Made by a program: the position numbers and the translations under genes. This document shows, piece after piece, positions 15,177-24,253 of a stretch of DNA of 29,019 nucleotides. Below the pieces are notes generated by a model. It did not search any database. It had not been told where the DNA came from and worked only from the letters and a program-made list of their open reading frames with translations. The DNA lies in NCBI GenBank assembly GCA_964559835.1, contig CAZLJE010000049.1:1-29019 (forward strand), given 5' to 3'. Each line of letters begins with the position of its first letter. The first letter of the stretch is position 1. The stretch comes from DAISJI01 sp964559835 (GTDB taxonomy: Bacteria; Acidobacteriota; Terriglobia; Terriglobales; Acidobacteriaceae).

Positions 15177-15408
15177 GACGGTGCGCCGGTCGGAATGACG
15201 GCGTTCAAATTTTATGTGAGACGAGGTCGATTCGTGAAGGGAATTGCGCTCTCCGAGAGCACTAAGACAGTTTCAGTCAGACACGCCGCTGACGCCGCAT
15301 AAGGCCCATTGATCACCGCGATAAAAATTTTGAATTTCTATTCCGGTTCCTTTCAGCCTAAAAGAACTACAGCCTTCCGGTTCGCCCTGAAAATTCGTTG
15401 GGGTAACT
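15177..15408. other. Divergent intergenic region between exporter adaptor and amtB
   Basis: This 232-base gap must hold the promoters of the exporter genes (minus) and of amtB (plus). An AT-rich patch, GATAAAAATTTTGAATTT (15320-15337), lies 17 bases after TTGATC-like sequence and about 70 bases before amtB, and could contain a promoter. I could not find a convincing sigma-54 GG/GC pair, although amtB-glnK genes often use one. No other element is recognised here. Confidence 0.3.
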
Positions 15409-16818
15409 ATGCGCATTGCTGCACCGAAACTGGTTCTGGGCCTCGTGTTGTTATTCGCCAGCTCTCATTTGTTCGCGCAAGCTGCGGTCGCATCGCAAGC
15501 GGACCGGATGGCTGCGCTCGAGCAGCAGGTCGCAGCAGCGAAAGGTTCGGCGGACAACGCCTGGATGCTCATGTGCGCCGCGCTGGTGCTGATGATGACC
15601 GGACCCGGACTGGCGCTGTTCTATGGAGGATTGGTCCGCAAGAAGAACGTCCTGTCCACCATGATGCAGAGCTTCGCCATGATGGCCATCGTCACCGTGG
15701 TGTGGGCGATCATTGGCTACAGCCTGGCCTTCGCACCCGGCAACGGTTTTCTCGGCGGATTGCAGCATGTGTTCCTGCGCGGCGTCGGCGCGCAACCCGA
15801 TCCGGATTATGCCGCTACGATTCCGCAGCAGACGTTCATGATCTACCAGCTCATGTTTGCCATCATCACGCCGGCGTTGATCTCGGGCGCCTTCGCCGAG
15901 CGCATGAAGTTCAGCGCCATGGCGCTCTTCATGACGCTGTGGTCTTTACTCGTCTACGCTCCCATGGCGCACATGGTCTGGGGTAAAGGTGGCATTCTGA
16001 ACGCCTCCCTCGGAGGACGATTCCCGACGCTGGATTTTGCCGGTGGAACGGTTGTTCACATAACCTCGGGAGTGTCGGCGCTGGTGTGCGCGCAATATCT
16101 GGGAAGACGCATCGGATATCCGAAAGAGTTGATGCCGCCGCACAGCGTCGTTCTGAGCTTTATCGGGGCGTGCCTGTTGTGGGTGGGGTGGTTCGGCTTC
16201 AACGCGGGCAGTGCGCTTTCGTCGGGGAGCCTCGCCACCAGCGCGTTCGTTGCAACGCATCTGGCGGCCGCCACTGCTGCCATCGGCTGGGGCGCGGCCG
16301 AATGGATCCGCAACGGCAGGCCGAGTGCGTTGGGGGCGATCTCGGGTGCGGTCGCAGGACTGGTCGCGATCACTCCGGCGTCAGGATTTGTCGGGCCCAT
16401 GCCGGCTCTGGTCATTGGACTTGTCGCCGGTATCGCGTGCTACTTGATGGTAGTGAAGGTGAAGGCACTGTTCGGGTACGACGACTCCCTCGACGCTTTC
16501 GGAGTGCATGGCGCTGGCGGCACTATCGGCGCGCTGCTTACCGGCATATTCGCGTCGAAGCTCATCAATCCGATTTTGCAGGACGGGCATGGAAACGCAG
16601 TATCGTTGGGCATTATCGAGGGCAATTTCCACCAGATGCTCAATCAGTTGGTGGGAGTCGCGATCGCGTGGGCGCTCGCGATTGTCGGCACGCTCCTGAT
16701 TTTGAAGTTCGTGGATGTCGTGATCGGCGTACGCGTTCCCGCCGAAGACGAAGTCCAGGGCCTCGACCTCACGCAGCATGGAGAAGAGGGCTATTACTGG
16801 GAGGCGTCTGCGCTGTAA
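15409..16818 (+). CDS. amtB: Ammonium transporter AmtB
   Basis: A 469-residue Amt/Rh channel for ammonium uptake. A signal-peptide-like N-terminus (to about Ala24) and a short helix precede eleven membrane helices. Family marks include GPGLALFYGGLVRKKNVLS, the twin pore histidines His217 (GTVVHITSG) and His367 (AFGVHGAGGTIG), LWVGWFGFNAGS, and a cytoplasmic tail ending GEEGYYWEASAL that could contact PII. The length is slightly greater than E. coli AmtB (428 residues) owing to the N-terminal stretch. GGGG lies about eight bases upstream of the ATG. The PII gene starts 18 bases downstream, and glnD follows, so transport, blocking by PII and PII modification are encoded together. Expression is expected under nitrogen limitation. 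Confidence 0.97.
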   Translation: MRIAAPKLVLGLVLLFASSHLFAQAAVASQADRMAALEQQVAAAKGSADNAWMLMCAALVLMMTGPGLALFYGGLVRKKNVLSTMMQSFAMMAIVTVVWAIIGYSLAFAPGNGFLGGLQHVFLRGVGAQPDPDYAATIPQQTFMIYQLMFAIITPALISGAFAERMKFSAMALFMTLWSLLVYAPMAHMVWGKGGILNASLGGRFPTLDFAGGTVVHITSGVSALVCAQYLGRRIGYPKELMPPHSVVLSFIGACLLWVGWFGFNAGSALSSGSLATSAFVATHLAAATAAIGWGAAEWIRNGRPSALGAISGAVAGLVAITPASGFVGPMPALVIGLVAGIACYLMVVKVKALFGYDDSLDAFGVHGAGGTIGALLTGIFASKLINPILQDGHGNAVSLGIIEGNFHQMLNQLVGVAIAWALAIVGTLLILKFVDVVIGVRVPAEDEVQGLDLTQHGEEGYYWEASAL

Positions 16819-16836
16819 GCAGGGATTCGGATTTCT

Positions 16837-17175
16837 ATGACGAAACTGGAAGCAGTGATCCAGCCTTCCAAACTCGATGCGGTGAAGGACGCGCTGGTCG
16901 AAATCGGAGTGGAAGGCATGACCGTCCTCGAAGTCCGAGGCCACGGGCGACAAAAGGGACACACCGAGGTCTATCGCGGCCGCGAGTACAGTGTCGATCT
17001 CCTTCCCAAGGTGAAGATCGAGATCGTCCTGGCCGACGAAATGGTGGAAAAAGCAGTGCGGACGATCCTTGAGCACGCCCGTAGCGGCAAGATCGGCGAC
17101 GGCAAAATATTTCTGTCGAAAGTCGACGAGGCCATCCGCATCCGCAACGAGGACCGCGGAGCAGGGGCCCTGTAA
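16837..17175 (+). CDS. glnK: Nitrogen regulatory protein PII (GlnK/GlnB)
   Basis: A 112-residue PII protein, the standard family length. It starts MTKLEAVIQPSKLDAVKDAL, has the T-loop GRQKGHTEVYRGREYSVDLLPK with Tyr51 as the uridylylation site (and Tyr46 also present), and the C-terminal signatures TGKIGDGKIF-like SGKIGDGKIFLSKVDEAIRIR. PII trimers bind ATP/ADP and 2-oxoglutarate and signal nitrogen status; unmodified PII blocks AmtB by inserting its T-loop. The gene lies 18 bases after amtB and 8 before glnD, whose product would uridylylate Tyr51. Linkage to amtB favours the name glnK, but sequence alone does not separate GlnK from GlnB. Confidence 0.95.
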   Translation: MTKLEAVIQPSKLDAVKDALVEIGVEGMTVLEVRGHGRQKGHTEVYRGREYSVDLLPKVKIEIVLADEMVEKAVRTILEHARSGKIGDGKIFLSKVDEAIRIRNEDRGAGAL

Positions 17176-17183
17176 CGACCGAT

Positions 17184-19805
17184 ATGGAGACGTCGCTCAG
17201 TCTGCGCGCGCTCTACACCCGCGAATCGTCCCGCATCCGAAAAGCGTTCGATTCGACTACCGACGGCGCGACAGTGGCCTCGCAACGCTCCGCCCTGGTC
17301 GATAAGATCGTCATCCGGTTGTGGGAGGAAGTTACTGCCGAAGATCGGGCGATGCAAACGGGAATCTGTTTAGGCGCTCGAGGCGGCTACGGGCGCGGCG
17401 CCCTGCTGCCCCATTCCGATATCGATCTGCTCTTTCTCTCCGAAGATCCCGGACTGCTGAACCGGTCCAAGGATTCGATCGGGCTCATGTGCCAGCACAT
17501 GTGGGACCTCGGCCTACGCGTCGCTCCGACCGTACGCACGCTCTCCGGCTGCTCAGAGTTCGATGCCAACAACGTGGAACTTACGCTGTCCTTGTTGGAA
17601 TGTCGCTACCTCGCCGGCGACACCCGGCTTTTTCGCGAGTTGTACGATGAAACAGTCCCCAGGGTGGTCCGCCGCAACTGGTCCGCACTCGTGGAAACGA
17701 TTGTTGAGGTGACGCGCCAGCGGCATGCCAAGTATGGCAACACGGTCTTTCACCTCGAGCCGAACGTGAAGGAATGCCCTGGTGGTCTGCGGGACTTTCA
17801 TGTTGCCTGCCTGGTGGCGATGCTCCTCTCCGTCGAAAAAGGAGGCAGCTTACCGGCGGAGGTCAGTGTGCGCAAGGAGCAGCAGGCGGCAGTCGCCTTT
17901 CTGATGTCGACGCGCTCCTTCCTTCACTTCTTACATGGTCGTGACGACAACGTCCTGACATGGGAAGCGCAGGATGCGGCTGCGGCCAGGGGAATCGGTC
18001 TGGATGGTCATCCTTGTGACAACACGGCCGAATGGACGCGCAACTATTTCCGTCACGCGCGTCCGATCAGCCGCTGGGTCAATCAGCTTCTCGATGAGAT
18101 CGCCGCCGCGCGCTCGTCGCTTTACCGGCAGTTCCTAAGTTGGCGCTCTCGCGTCTCCAACCAGGATTTCTCGGTCGTGGGCGGGCGTGTGTACCTGCAG
18201 GAGTCCAGCGCCGCCCGCGATCCGGAACTTGTGTTACGGATGTTCGAATTCATCGCTCATCACGGGTTCAAACTGGCGGCCGACACCCAATCCCGAATCG
18301 AACAGGCACTTCCGTCACTCAGCTTTCCCGCCGGCACGGAACTCTGGATGCATCTACGCAACGTCCTGCTTGCGCCGCACGCAGCCGACGCCTTGCGCGA
18401 CATGCACGCCGTAGGGATTCTGGATACGGTCATTCCCGAATACCGGTTGATCGACTCTCTGATCATTCGGGACTTCTACCATCGCTACACGGTCGACGAA
18501 CATTCCTTCGCCGCCATCGAAAGCCTGCACCGCCTGAAGACGGCGGAATCCGATTGGGACCGGCGTTACGCGGCGATACTCGAGGCTGTCGAACAGCCCG
18601 ATCTTCTTTTCCTCGCGGTGTTGCTGCACGATATCGGCAAGGGCCTTCCCGATCGGAGCCACGTCGAGGGAAGCATCCGCATCTCCGAAACCACGCTGGG
18701 TCGGCTGGGCTTGTCGAGCGAACAGCGTGAGACGGTGCTTTTTCTCATCGCGAATCATTTGGAAATGTCGGCCGCCATGCGGCGCGACATCTTTGACTAC
18801 GAGAATATCCGCGCGCTCGCACAAAAAGTCGGCTCCTCCGAACGTCTCAAGATGCTCTGCCTGCTCACTTATGCGGACATCCGTGCGGTAAACCCGAACG
18901 CGCTCTCTTCGTGGAAGGCGGAAAACCTTTGGCATTTGTACATGGGGGCGTCGAACGATCTGGACCGCAGCGCCGATGACGACTCGTTACACACCAATCT
19001 CCAGCGTTCATGCGCCGCGGAGGTGGGTGCGCTGGTGCCGTCTCGCAAAAACGAACTGTGCCACTTTTTGGCGGACCTGCCTCCACGTTACTTGCGCGCA
19101 CATTCCGCCGACCAGATCGCGACGCACTTTGCCATGGCCACCAGGCTGGGCCGCCATTCTGTACAAGTGAACCTGAGAAACAGGAACAACCTGGTTGACT
19201 TGACGCTCGTTACGCGCGACCGCCCGTCATTGTTCGCGACGCTTTGCGGCGTCCTTACCGCCTGGAGCATGGACATCGTCAAGGCGAATGCTTTCACCGG
19301 TCGTGCCGGAATCGTCGTCGACACCATTTCGTTCCGCGATCGTTTCCGCACGATCGAGTTGAACCCACCCGAGAAAGCGCGATTCGAGCGCAACCTTATC
19401 GATGTGATCAGCGGCGACGCCGATGCTTCCCAGGCCATCGAAAGCCGTATCATTACGGGTCAGGTTTCGCCCGCCAAAGTCACGGTAGAAACCCGCTGCA
19501 CTTTCGACAACGATAGCTCTTCCCACAGCACATTGCTGGAAGTCGTCGCCCAGGACAGACCCGGGCTGCTCTACTGCATCGCCTCGACGCTCTCCGCTCA
19601 GGGCTGCAACATAGACATCGCATTGGTCGATACCGAGGGGCAGATGGCGATTGATGTCTTCTACATCACGCATCAGTCCGCAAAGCTCGATGCGAACACC
19701 CGGAATTCATTGCGGCGGGCTCTCTATCACGATCTTGCGCTACGCTGGGACAACACCGCTCCAGCGTCACAGCACGCGGGCCTTTCCCCATCTCGCGCGC
19801 ATTAG
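17184..19805 (+). CDS. glnD: PII uridylyltransferase / uridylyl-removing enzyme GlnD
   Basis: An 873-residue GlnD, close to the E. coli length of 890. Domains in order: nucleotidyltransferase with GGYGRGALLPHSDID (67-81; catalytic Asp79 and Asp81), a linker region with PNVKECPGGLRD, an HD phosphohydrolase domain with LLHDIGKG (His482, Asp483) and a helical segment, then two C-terminal ACT domains (RNNLVDLTLVTRDRPSLFAT and EVVAQDRPGLLYCIASTLS) that sense glutamine. It attaches UMP to PII when glutamine is low and removes it when glutamine is high. The start lies eight bases after the PII gene, so the enzyme is made with its substrate. A weak five-pair hairpin CCCTC/GAGGG follows the stop but has no T-run. 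No damaged motif was seen. Confidence 0.96.
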   Translation: METSLSLRALYTRESSRIRKAFDSTTDGATVASQRSALVDKIVIRLWEEVTAEDRAMQTGICLGARGGYGRGALLPHSDIDLLFLSEDPGLLNRSKDSIGLMCQHMWDLGLRVAPTVRTLSGCSEFDANNVELTLSLLECRYLAGDTRLFRELYDETVPRVVRRNWSALVETIVEVTRQRHAKYGNTVFHLEPNVKECPGGLRDFHVACLVAMLLSVEKGGSLPAEVSVRKEQQAAVAFLMSTRSFLHFLHGRDDNVLTWEAQDAAAARGIGLDGHPCDNTAEWTRNYFRHARPISRWVNQLLDEIAAARSSLYRQFLSWRSRVSNQDFSVVGGRVYLQESSAARDPELVLRMFEFIAHHGFKLAADTQSRIEQALPSLSFPAGTELWMHLRNVLLAPHAADALRDMHAVGILDTVIPEYRLIDSLIIRDFYHRYTVDEHSFAAIESLHRLKTAESDWDRRYAAILEAVEQPDLLFLAVLLHDIGKGLPDRSHVEGSIRISETTLGRLGLSSEQRETVLFLIANHLEMSAAMRRDIFDYENIRALAQKVGSSERLKMLCLLTYADIRAVNPNALSSWKAENLWHLYMGASNDLDRSADDDSLHTNLQRSCAAEVGALVPSRKNELCHFLADLPPRYLRAHSADQIATHFAMATRLGRHSVQVNLRNRNNLVDLTLVTRDRPSLFATLCGVLTAWSMDIVKANAFTGRAGIVVDTISFRDRFRTIELNPPEKARFERNLIDVISGDADASQAIESRIITGQVSPAKVTVETRCTFDNDSSSHSTLLEVVAQDRPGLLYCIASTLSAQGCNIDIALVDTEGQMAIDVFYITHQSAKLDANTRNSLRRALYHDLALRWDNTAPASQHAGLSPSRAH

Positions 19806-19995
19806 CCTCCCTCCACATCGAGGGAATGCAGGCCGACTGTAAGTACCTGAATCGCCCAGAAGCAGCAGGATCGACTAGACGCTCCTCGCTAAAAGAATTT
19901 TTCAGCGATGTCTGTCGCTGCGAAATCGAATCACTGTAGAACGGCTTGTAGGTGGTCAGCCCGGCTGATATCAGGAAAGTAGTGGAGAAGAGGAA

Positions 19996-20472
19996 ATGTT
20001 ACTCGTGTTGAGTGCCGTTTGCGCCGCAGTGCTGGGTCTGCTGATTTTCGTTTGGATGCGGCATGTGAGGGAAAATCGGGAACTAGAGCAGCACACCATC
20101 ACACCGGAGGCACTGCACGCGTTGTTGGCCTCCCACCAAGAGATCCCTGTTTTCGATGTTCGTCTGCCGCTCGACTTGTTGACCGATCTCGAGATCATTC
20201 CCGGGGCGAAGAGGATTTCTCCAGAGGACCTGCTCAACAACCCGTCCCTGATCCCCAGGGAAAAGGTAGCGGTTATTTACCTTACGACTCCCGAGAAGAA
20301 GAAGGCCCGAGAAATCGTGCGCCACGCTCTGGCTATGAAGTTCTGTGACATTAAATTCCTCAAGGGTGGATTGGATGCATGGAAGGCAAAGGGCTATCCG
20401 GTAGAGCCCTACCGAGACGCCTTTCACCTCTATACTCCGAACTTAAATCAGTTTTCAGACCGGCATCCGTGA
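19996..20472 (+). CDS. Membrane-anchored rhodanese-like domain protein lacking the catalytic Cys
   Basis: A 158-residue protein with an N-terminal membrane helix (about 3-20), then a rhodanese fold: PVFDVRLPLDLLTDLEIIPGAKRISPEDL (about 51-79), VAVIYLTT and FLKGGLDAWKAKGYPVEP (121-138), the last being the classic rhodanese end. In active sulfurtransferases the strand ends YC followed by a loop with RS; here position 96 is Leu and the loop reads TTPEKKKA, so it should not transfer sulfur. It is probably a binding or structural module at the membrane. The gene stands alone, 190 bases after glnD, with GGAGAAGAGGAA directly before the ATG as ribosome binding site. Function unknown. Confidence 0.75.
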   Translation: MLLVLSAVCAAVLGLLIFVWMRHVRENRELEQHTITPEALHALLASHQEIPVFDVRLPLDLLTDLEIIPGAKRISPEDLLNNPSLIPREKVAVIYLTTPEKKKAREIVRHALAMKFCDIKFLKGGLDAWKAKGYPVEPYRDAFHLYTPNLNQFSDRHP

Positions 20473-20640
20473 CCGCTGCACCTACAGTACCGCCGATGCA
20501 TTTTCAGCAGATTCTTTGGTTGCGGAGGCTCGCAAAGCTGCGAGGATGTCGCATCCGGCCTCCAGACCCGTGCGATTTCGACGGAGAGATGGTCTTGCGG
20601 GATAGATTTTTCCCTCGTACCACGACACAACGCTGGATCC

Positions 20641-20670
20641 CCCGATGAGTTCTAATCGGGACAAGGGGGG
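20641..20670 (+). promoter_or_regulatory. Hairpin and C-run facing the SDR ribosome binding site
   Basis: CCCGAT (20641-20646) pairs perfectly with ATCGGG (20655-20660) just before the GGGGGG ribosome binding site (20665-20670) of the GTG start at 20674. A run of five C (20639-20643) could instead pair with the six G and mask the site. The two structures are mutually exclusive, so a translational switch is possible, but this may be chance in GC-rich DNA. Confidence 0.25.
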
Positions 20671-20673
20671 AGC

Positions 20674-21696
20674 GTGGCCACACGAAAAGTTGTCGTCGTT
20701 ACCGGTGCTTCGGCGGGATTGGGTAGGGCAATCGCTAAGGAATTCGCAAAACAGGGAGCCTGTGTTGGACTGCTCGCCCGCGGACGCGACGGTCTCCGCG
20801 GCGCGGTGCGCGACGTGCAACAACTCGGCGGCAAGGCGCTCGCGATCCCTGTCGATGTGGCGGACGCGCAGCAGGTCGAAGACGCCGCTGCCAAAGTCGA
20901 GAGCAAGTTCGGCGCGATCGATGTTTGGGTGAACAACGCGATGGTGTCCGTCTTCTCGCCGGTATTGCAGATGCAAACGGAGGAGTACCAGCGGGTCACG
21001 GACGTGACGTACCTCGGAGTGGTTTACGGAACGCTTTCTGCGCTGCACCGCATGCACCGACGCAACCGCGGCGTCATCGTGCAGGTCGGTTCCGCGCTCG
21101 CCTACCGCAGCATCCCTTTGCAATCGGCCTACTGCGCCGCCAAGCACGCCATTGCAGGATTCACCGATTCGCTCCGCTGCGAGCTGATCCACGACAAGAG
21201 CAAGGTCCACCTGACGATGGTGCAGATGCCGGCGCTCAATACGCCGCAGTTCGACTGGGTCAAGTCACGCCTCCCGCGTGAGCCGCAACCGGTGCCGCCG
21301 ATCTTCCAGCCGGAGGTCGGCGCACGCGCGGTCGTCTACGCCGCCAAGCACCATCCGCGCGAACTCTGGGTCGGAGGACCGACCGTCGAGGCAATCGTTG
21401 GCAATAAGCTTGCTCCAGGACTGCTGGATCGCTATCTGGGCCACAACGGCTATGACTCGCAGCAGACGGATGAACCTGTCTCACCCAGCCGCCGCGACAA
21501 TTTATGGAAGCCTCTGCCCGGCGACCACGGTGCTCACGGCCGTTTCGATTCGCGTGCGAACTCGCGAAGCGAGGAACTCTGGCTGCGTACGAATCTTCGC
21601 TGGCTTACTCTGGCTGGAATCGGAATTGCGACCGCCGTATTCGCGGGCACGCGCCGCTCCCAGGCAATCGAAAGTCTGGAGGAATTTGCAGCCTAG
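20674..21696 (+). CDS. Short-chain dehydrogenase/reductase with C-terminal membrane segment
   Basis: A 340-residue SDR starting at GTG 20674, four bases after GGGGGG. The Rossmann loop TGASAGLG (10-17), NNA (87-89), and catalytic Ser140, Tyr153 and Lys157 in the S...YCAAK arrangement are intact, so NAD(P)-dependent oxidoreductase activity is expected. The core ends near residue 250; a C-terminal extension of about 90 residues is hydrophilic and ends with a hydrophobic helix (TLAGIGIATAVFAG), suggesting membrane attachment. The substrate cannot be read from the sequence. It converges with the glycosidase gene and the two stop codons share the same CTAG (21693-21696). Confidence 0.9.
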   Translation: MATRKVVVVTGASAGLGRAIAKEFAKQGACVGLLARGRDGLRGAVRDVQQLGGKALAIPVDVADAQQVEDAAAKVESKFGAIDVWVNNAMVSVFSPVLQMQTEEYQRVTDVTYLGVVYGTLSALHRMHRRNRGVIVQVGSALAYRSIPLQSAYCAAKHAIAGFTDSLRCELIHDKSKVHLTMVQMPALNTPQFDWVKSRLPREPQPVPPIFQPEVGARAVVYAAKHHPRELWVGGPTVEAIVGNKLAPGLLDRYLGHNGYDSQQTDEPVSPSRRDNLWKPLPGDHGAHGRFDSRANSRSEELWLRTNLRWLTLAGIGIATAVFAGTRRSQAIESLEEFAA

Positions 21697-24008
21697 GCGA
21701 CCAGGCTCTCCATCACGTCTTTCAGCCGTTCGCCAAGTCCGGCAGTCAATGACCACGGGCTCGGCTGACGCAGGACGTGCAGCTTGCCGCGTTTCTCGAC
21801 CACGTCAAAATGCGTTTCTCTTTCCTTGCGATAGAAGCGGATGCTGGTTACCGCTTTCCCGACGTGCAGGTTGCGGATCGTGATCTCCGGCAACCACTCG
21901 GGCAGGTGCGGATCGAGCAGCAACATGTTCGTCGCCGCGAACGGGTACACGCCCAGGATCGCTTGCATGATCGAGAACACGCTCGACGCCGACCACGCCT
22001 GCGGCCAGTTCGTCTTTGGATAAAGCGCTGGAAAGGGATGTTCCTCGTCGCGCTGGTGTCCGCTGAAGCACTCGGGCAGCCGATAGTAATCGAAGAGCGT
22101 CGCCGCCTCAAAGATGCCGCGCGCGATGGTGTGCAACTCGTCGATGAGGCCGTATCGCATCATGCCCATGGCGAAGCTGCCGTGTTCGACCGGCCATACC
22201 GCGCCCCGATGATAACTGTACGGATCGAAGGCAGGATGGTCCGCGGATAGCGTGCGCACGCCCCACCCGCTGAACATGTCTTTTGCCAGCAGCCGTTGCG
22301 CGACCGGTTTGGCCTGTTCCATGTGGACAATCCCGCACGCCAGCAGATGTCCGGGATTGGAGCTGATCGACCTGATCTGCCGCCGCTTCGGGCCCAATCC
22401 GAGCGCGAAGAAGTTTTTCTCCGGCATCCAGAAGCGGTCGACGAAGCGCTTCTTTAGTTCGATCGCCTGCTCGTGCAGGCGAGCAGCCTGGTCGTAGTCG
22501 CCCATAAACCAGAGCAACTCCGCCATGCGGAGTTTGGCGACGTACACGAAGGCTTGTTCTTCGCACGTTGAGATCGGCGTATCCACCTCCGAGCCATCCT
22601 CGTAGACGATAGCGTCGCCCGAGTCTTTCCATCCCTGGTTCTTATTCCCCTGCACCGAGTGACTCTGGTAACTGTAGAAGCCGTCTCCATACAGATCGGT
22701 GTAGTTGTCTTTCCAGGCGAGCCCGCGAAGCGCTGGTTCGATCAACGGGCGCACCAGATCCTTGTCCCCCGTCCAATGCCACAGCTCGGACAACACAACC
22801 GGATAGAAGGATGATGTCGTCGCGGCCCCGTAGTACCGTGTGCGCGGATTGAAACAGAGCGACGCTAGCGGTCCAGTGTGCGCCTCATGCAGCATGCGTC
22901 CAGGCTGTTCGTCGCGCCAGTCGTTGATGACCGTCCCCTGCCATTTTGGCAGTTCTTCCAGCGTCCCCTGCATCATCGCCGGGGATGCCATGGCGGCTTG
23001 CCAACTCGAGGTTAGCGTGTCGCGGCCAAACAACGCGATATAGATTGGCAGGCCGGCGGCCGCGACCCAGCCCCGCTCTCCGTGGTCCATGTCGGGCAAG
23101 CGCAAGGCCGCGAGGTCCAGCTTGGACTGATTCAGAGTCGCCGTGACCACGCTTCCGAGCGTGTTCTCCTCGTCTGTCTCAAAGAATGACGATTCATCCA
23201 GGAAGATCTGCCGCCGTCGATCGAGTTCGTTGCGACTGCCGAAGAACTCGTGGCAGCCATAAAGGGGAGGCATTTCCTCGCCCTCAAAGACGGGAATGAA
23301 GTCCACGCACGCGTGCCACGATCCGTGCGGCTCCAGCTTCACCTGGAACTGCAAGCGGCCGTTCTGGAAGCTGCACGGTGAATCCGCATTGCGCACCCGG
23401 ATGATGATCCCGCGGTGCAGGTGCGCCACTCCCCGATTGCCCTGGTGGGAATACCGGTGCCTTGCTTTGTAGTCGAATACCAGTTCGCCCGAACCTCGGG
23501 TCAGCTTCCGCCAGCGTCGCGTGAGCTTGCCATGCTGCTTGCGGCCGTCCTGCTCCGCCTGGTCGGCAAAATCGGCATCGACTTCGATCTCGAACGTGAA
23601 CCGGCTCGGCGTAAGCGTGAAATCTTTGATGTCGATGTCTTCGTGGACTCCGTAGCCCACGAATCGGGAGATTCTCAATTCGATGGTTTCTTCCGACACG
23701 GGCTGCATCTGGCCTGACCCAGTGTCTTTCTTCCACTTCAGGTCCGGCGGTACCGCCACGTAGTAGCCGAGGAATGAGTGCTGCTCGACGTTACAGATCG
23801 CGACCGGCTGCGGCTTGTTTCCGTTCAGCAGGTACTGGTAACGCGAGAGCATGCGAGTCTCGCCGACGAAAAGTCCGTGGTGAGGTTCTCCGGTGATCAC
23901 TCCATCGACGTCCGTAGCCAGCACCGCTCGGCCCTGGCTGCAGTAGATCGTCCGCGGCCGCGGGTCGATCTTCGCCAGCCATTGATGTGTTCGTCCAGTC
24001 AGACTCAT
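21693..24008 (-). CDS. Glycogen-debranching-type amylo-alpha-1,6-glucosidase family protein
   Basis: About 771 residues from the ATG at 24008; a TTG at 24038 would add ten and is less likely. The N-terminal third matches the glycogen debranching N-terminal domain (GDE_N_bis style): VDGVITGEPHHGLFVGETRMLSRYQ, NVEQHSFLGYY, and ISRFVGYGVHEDIDI. The C-terminal two thirds form an (alpha/alpha)6 glucosidase barrel with GLPIYIALFGRDTLTSSWQ, NDWRDEQPGRMLHEAHTGPLA, GWKDSGDAI, GSEVDTPIS and HRGAVWPVEHGSFAMGMMRYG. These are typical of amylo-alpha-1,6-glucosidase-like enzymes that cut alpha-glucan branches or related oligosaccharides; the exact substrate is uncertain in bacterial members. No signal peptide was seen, so a cytoplasmic role is likely. 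Confidence 0.88.
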   Translation of the reverse strand: MSLTGRTHQWLAKIDPRPRTIYCSQGRAVLATDVDGVITGEPHHGLFVGETRMLSRYQYLLNGNKPQPVAICNVEQHSFLGYYVAVPPDLKWKKDTGSGQMQPVSEETIELRISRFVGYGVHEDIDIKDFTLTPSRFTFEIEVDADFADQAEQDGRKQHGKLTRRWRKLTRGSGELVFDYKARHRYSHQGNRGVAHLHRGIIIRVRNADSPCSFQNGRLQFQVKLEPHGSWHACVDFIPVFEGEEMPPLYGCHEFFGSRNELDRRRQIFLDESSFFETDEENTLGSVVTATLNQSKLDLAALRLPDMDHGERGWVAAAGLPIYIALFGRDTLTSSWQAAMASPAMMQGTLEELPKWQGTVINDWRDEQPGRMLHEAHTGPLASLCFNPRTRYYGAATTSSFYPVVLSELWHWTGDKDLVRPLIEPALRGLAWKDNYTDLYGDGFYSYQSHSVQGNKNQGWKDSGDAIVYEDGSEVDTPISTCEEQAFVYVAKLRMAELLWFMGDYDQAARLHEQAIELKKRFVDRFWMPEKNFFALGLGPKRRQIRSISSNPGHLLACGIVHMEQAKPVAQRLLAKDMFSGWGVRTLSADHPAFDPYSYHRGAVWPVEHGSFAMGMMRYGLIDELHTIARGIFEAATLFDYYRLPECFSGHQRDEEHPFPALYPKTNWPQAWSASSVFSIMQAILGVYPFAATNMLLLDPHLPEWLPEITIRNLHVGKAVTSIRFYRKERETHFDVVEKRGKLHVLRQPSPWSLTAGLGERLKDVMESLVA

Positions 24009-24253
24009 ATTCTTGCAACCAATGCTGACGCGGCCCAATACCGCGTTTGACGGCGCCGTCGTGCATTTGCCGCGAGGCTGCCCCTTTCAGCAATGATGGC
24101 AGGACCTGACATCCAAGTTGCACAGCCTGCGAAGTTCGCCCGACCTTTACATCGCACTACGAGGTGTTGATTTTGTAGCAGAACCTGACGTTCTCAGACT
24201 ACCTAACTGCTGCAACGAACATCAGTAGGAAAGAGAGGCAGGCCCTCCCCGAA

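Noticed and set aside
15177..15408. Sigma-54 promoter for amtB
   Set aside because: Expected biologically, but no GG and GC pair in TGGCAC-N5-TTGCA-like context was convincing.
19806..19930. Terminators after glnD (CCCTC/GAGGG and CAGCGA/TCGCTG stems)
   Set aside because: Both stems are short (five and six pairs) and neither is followed by a T-run.
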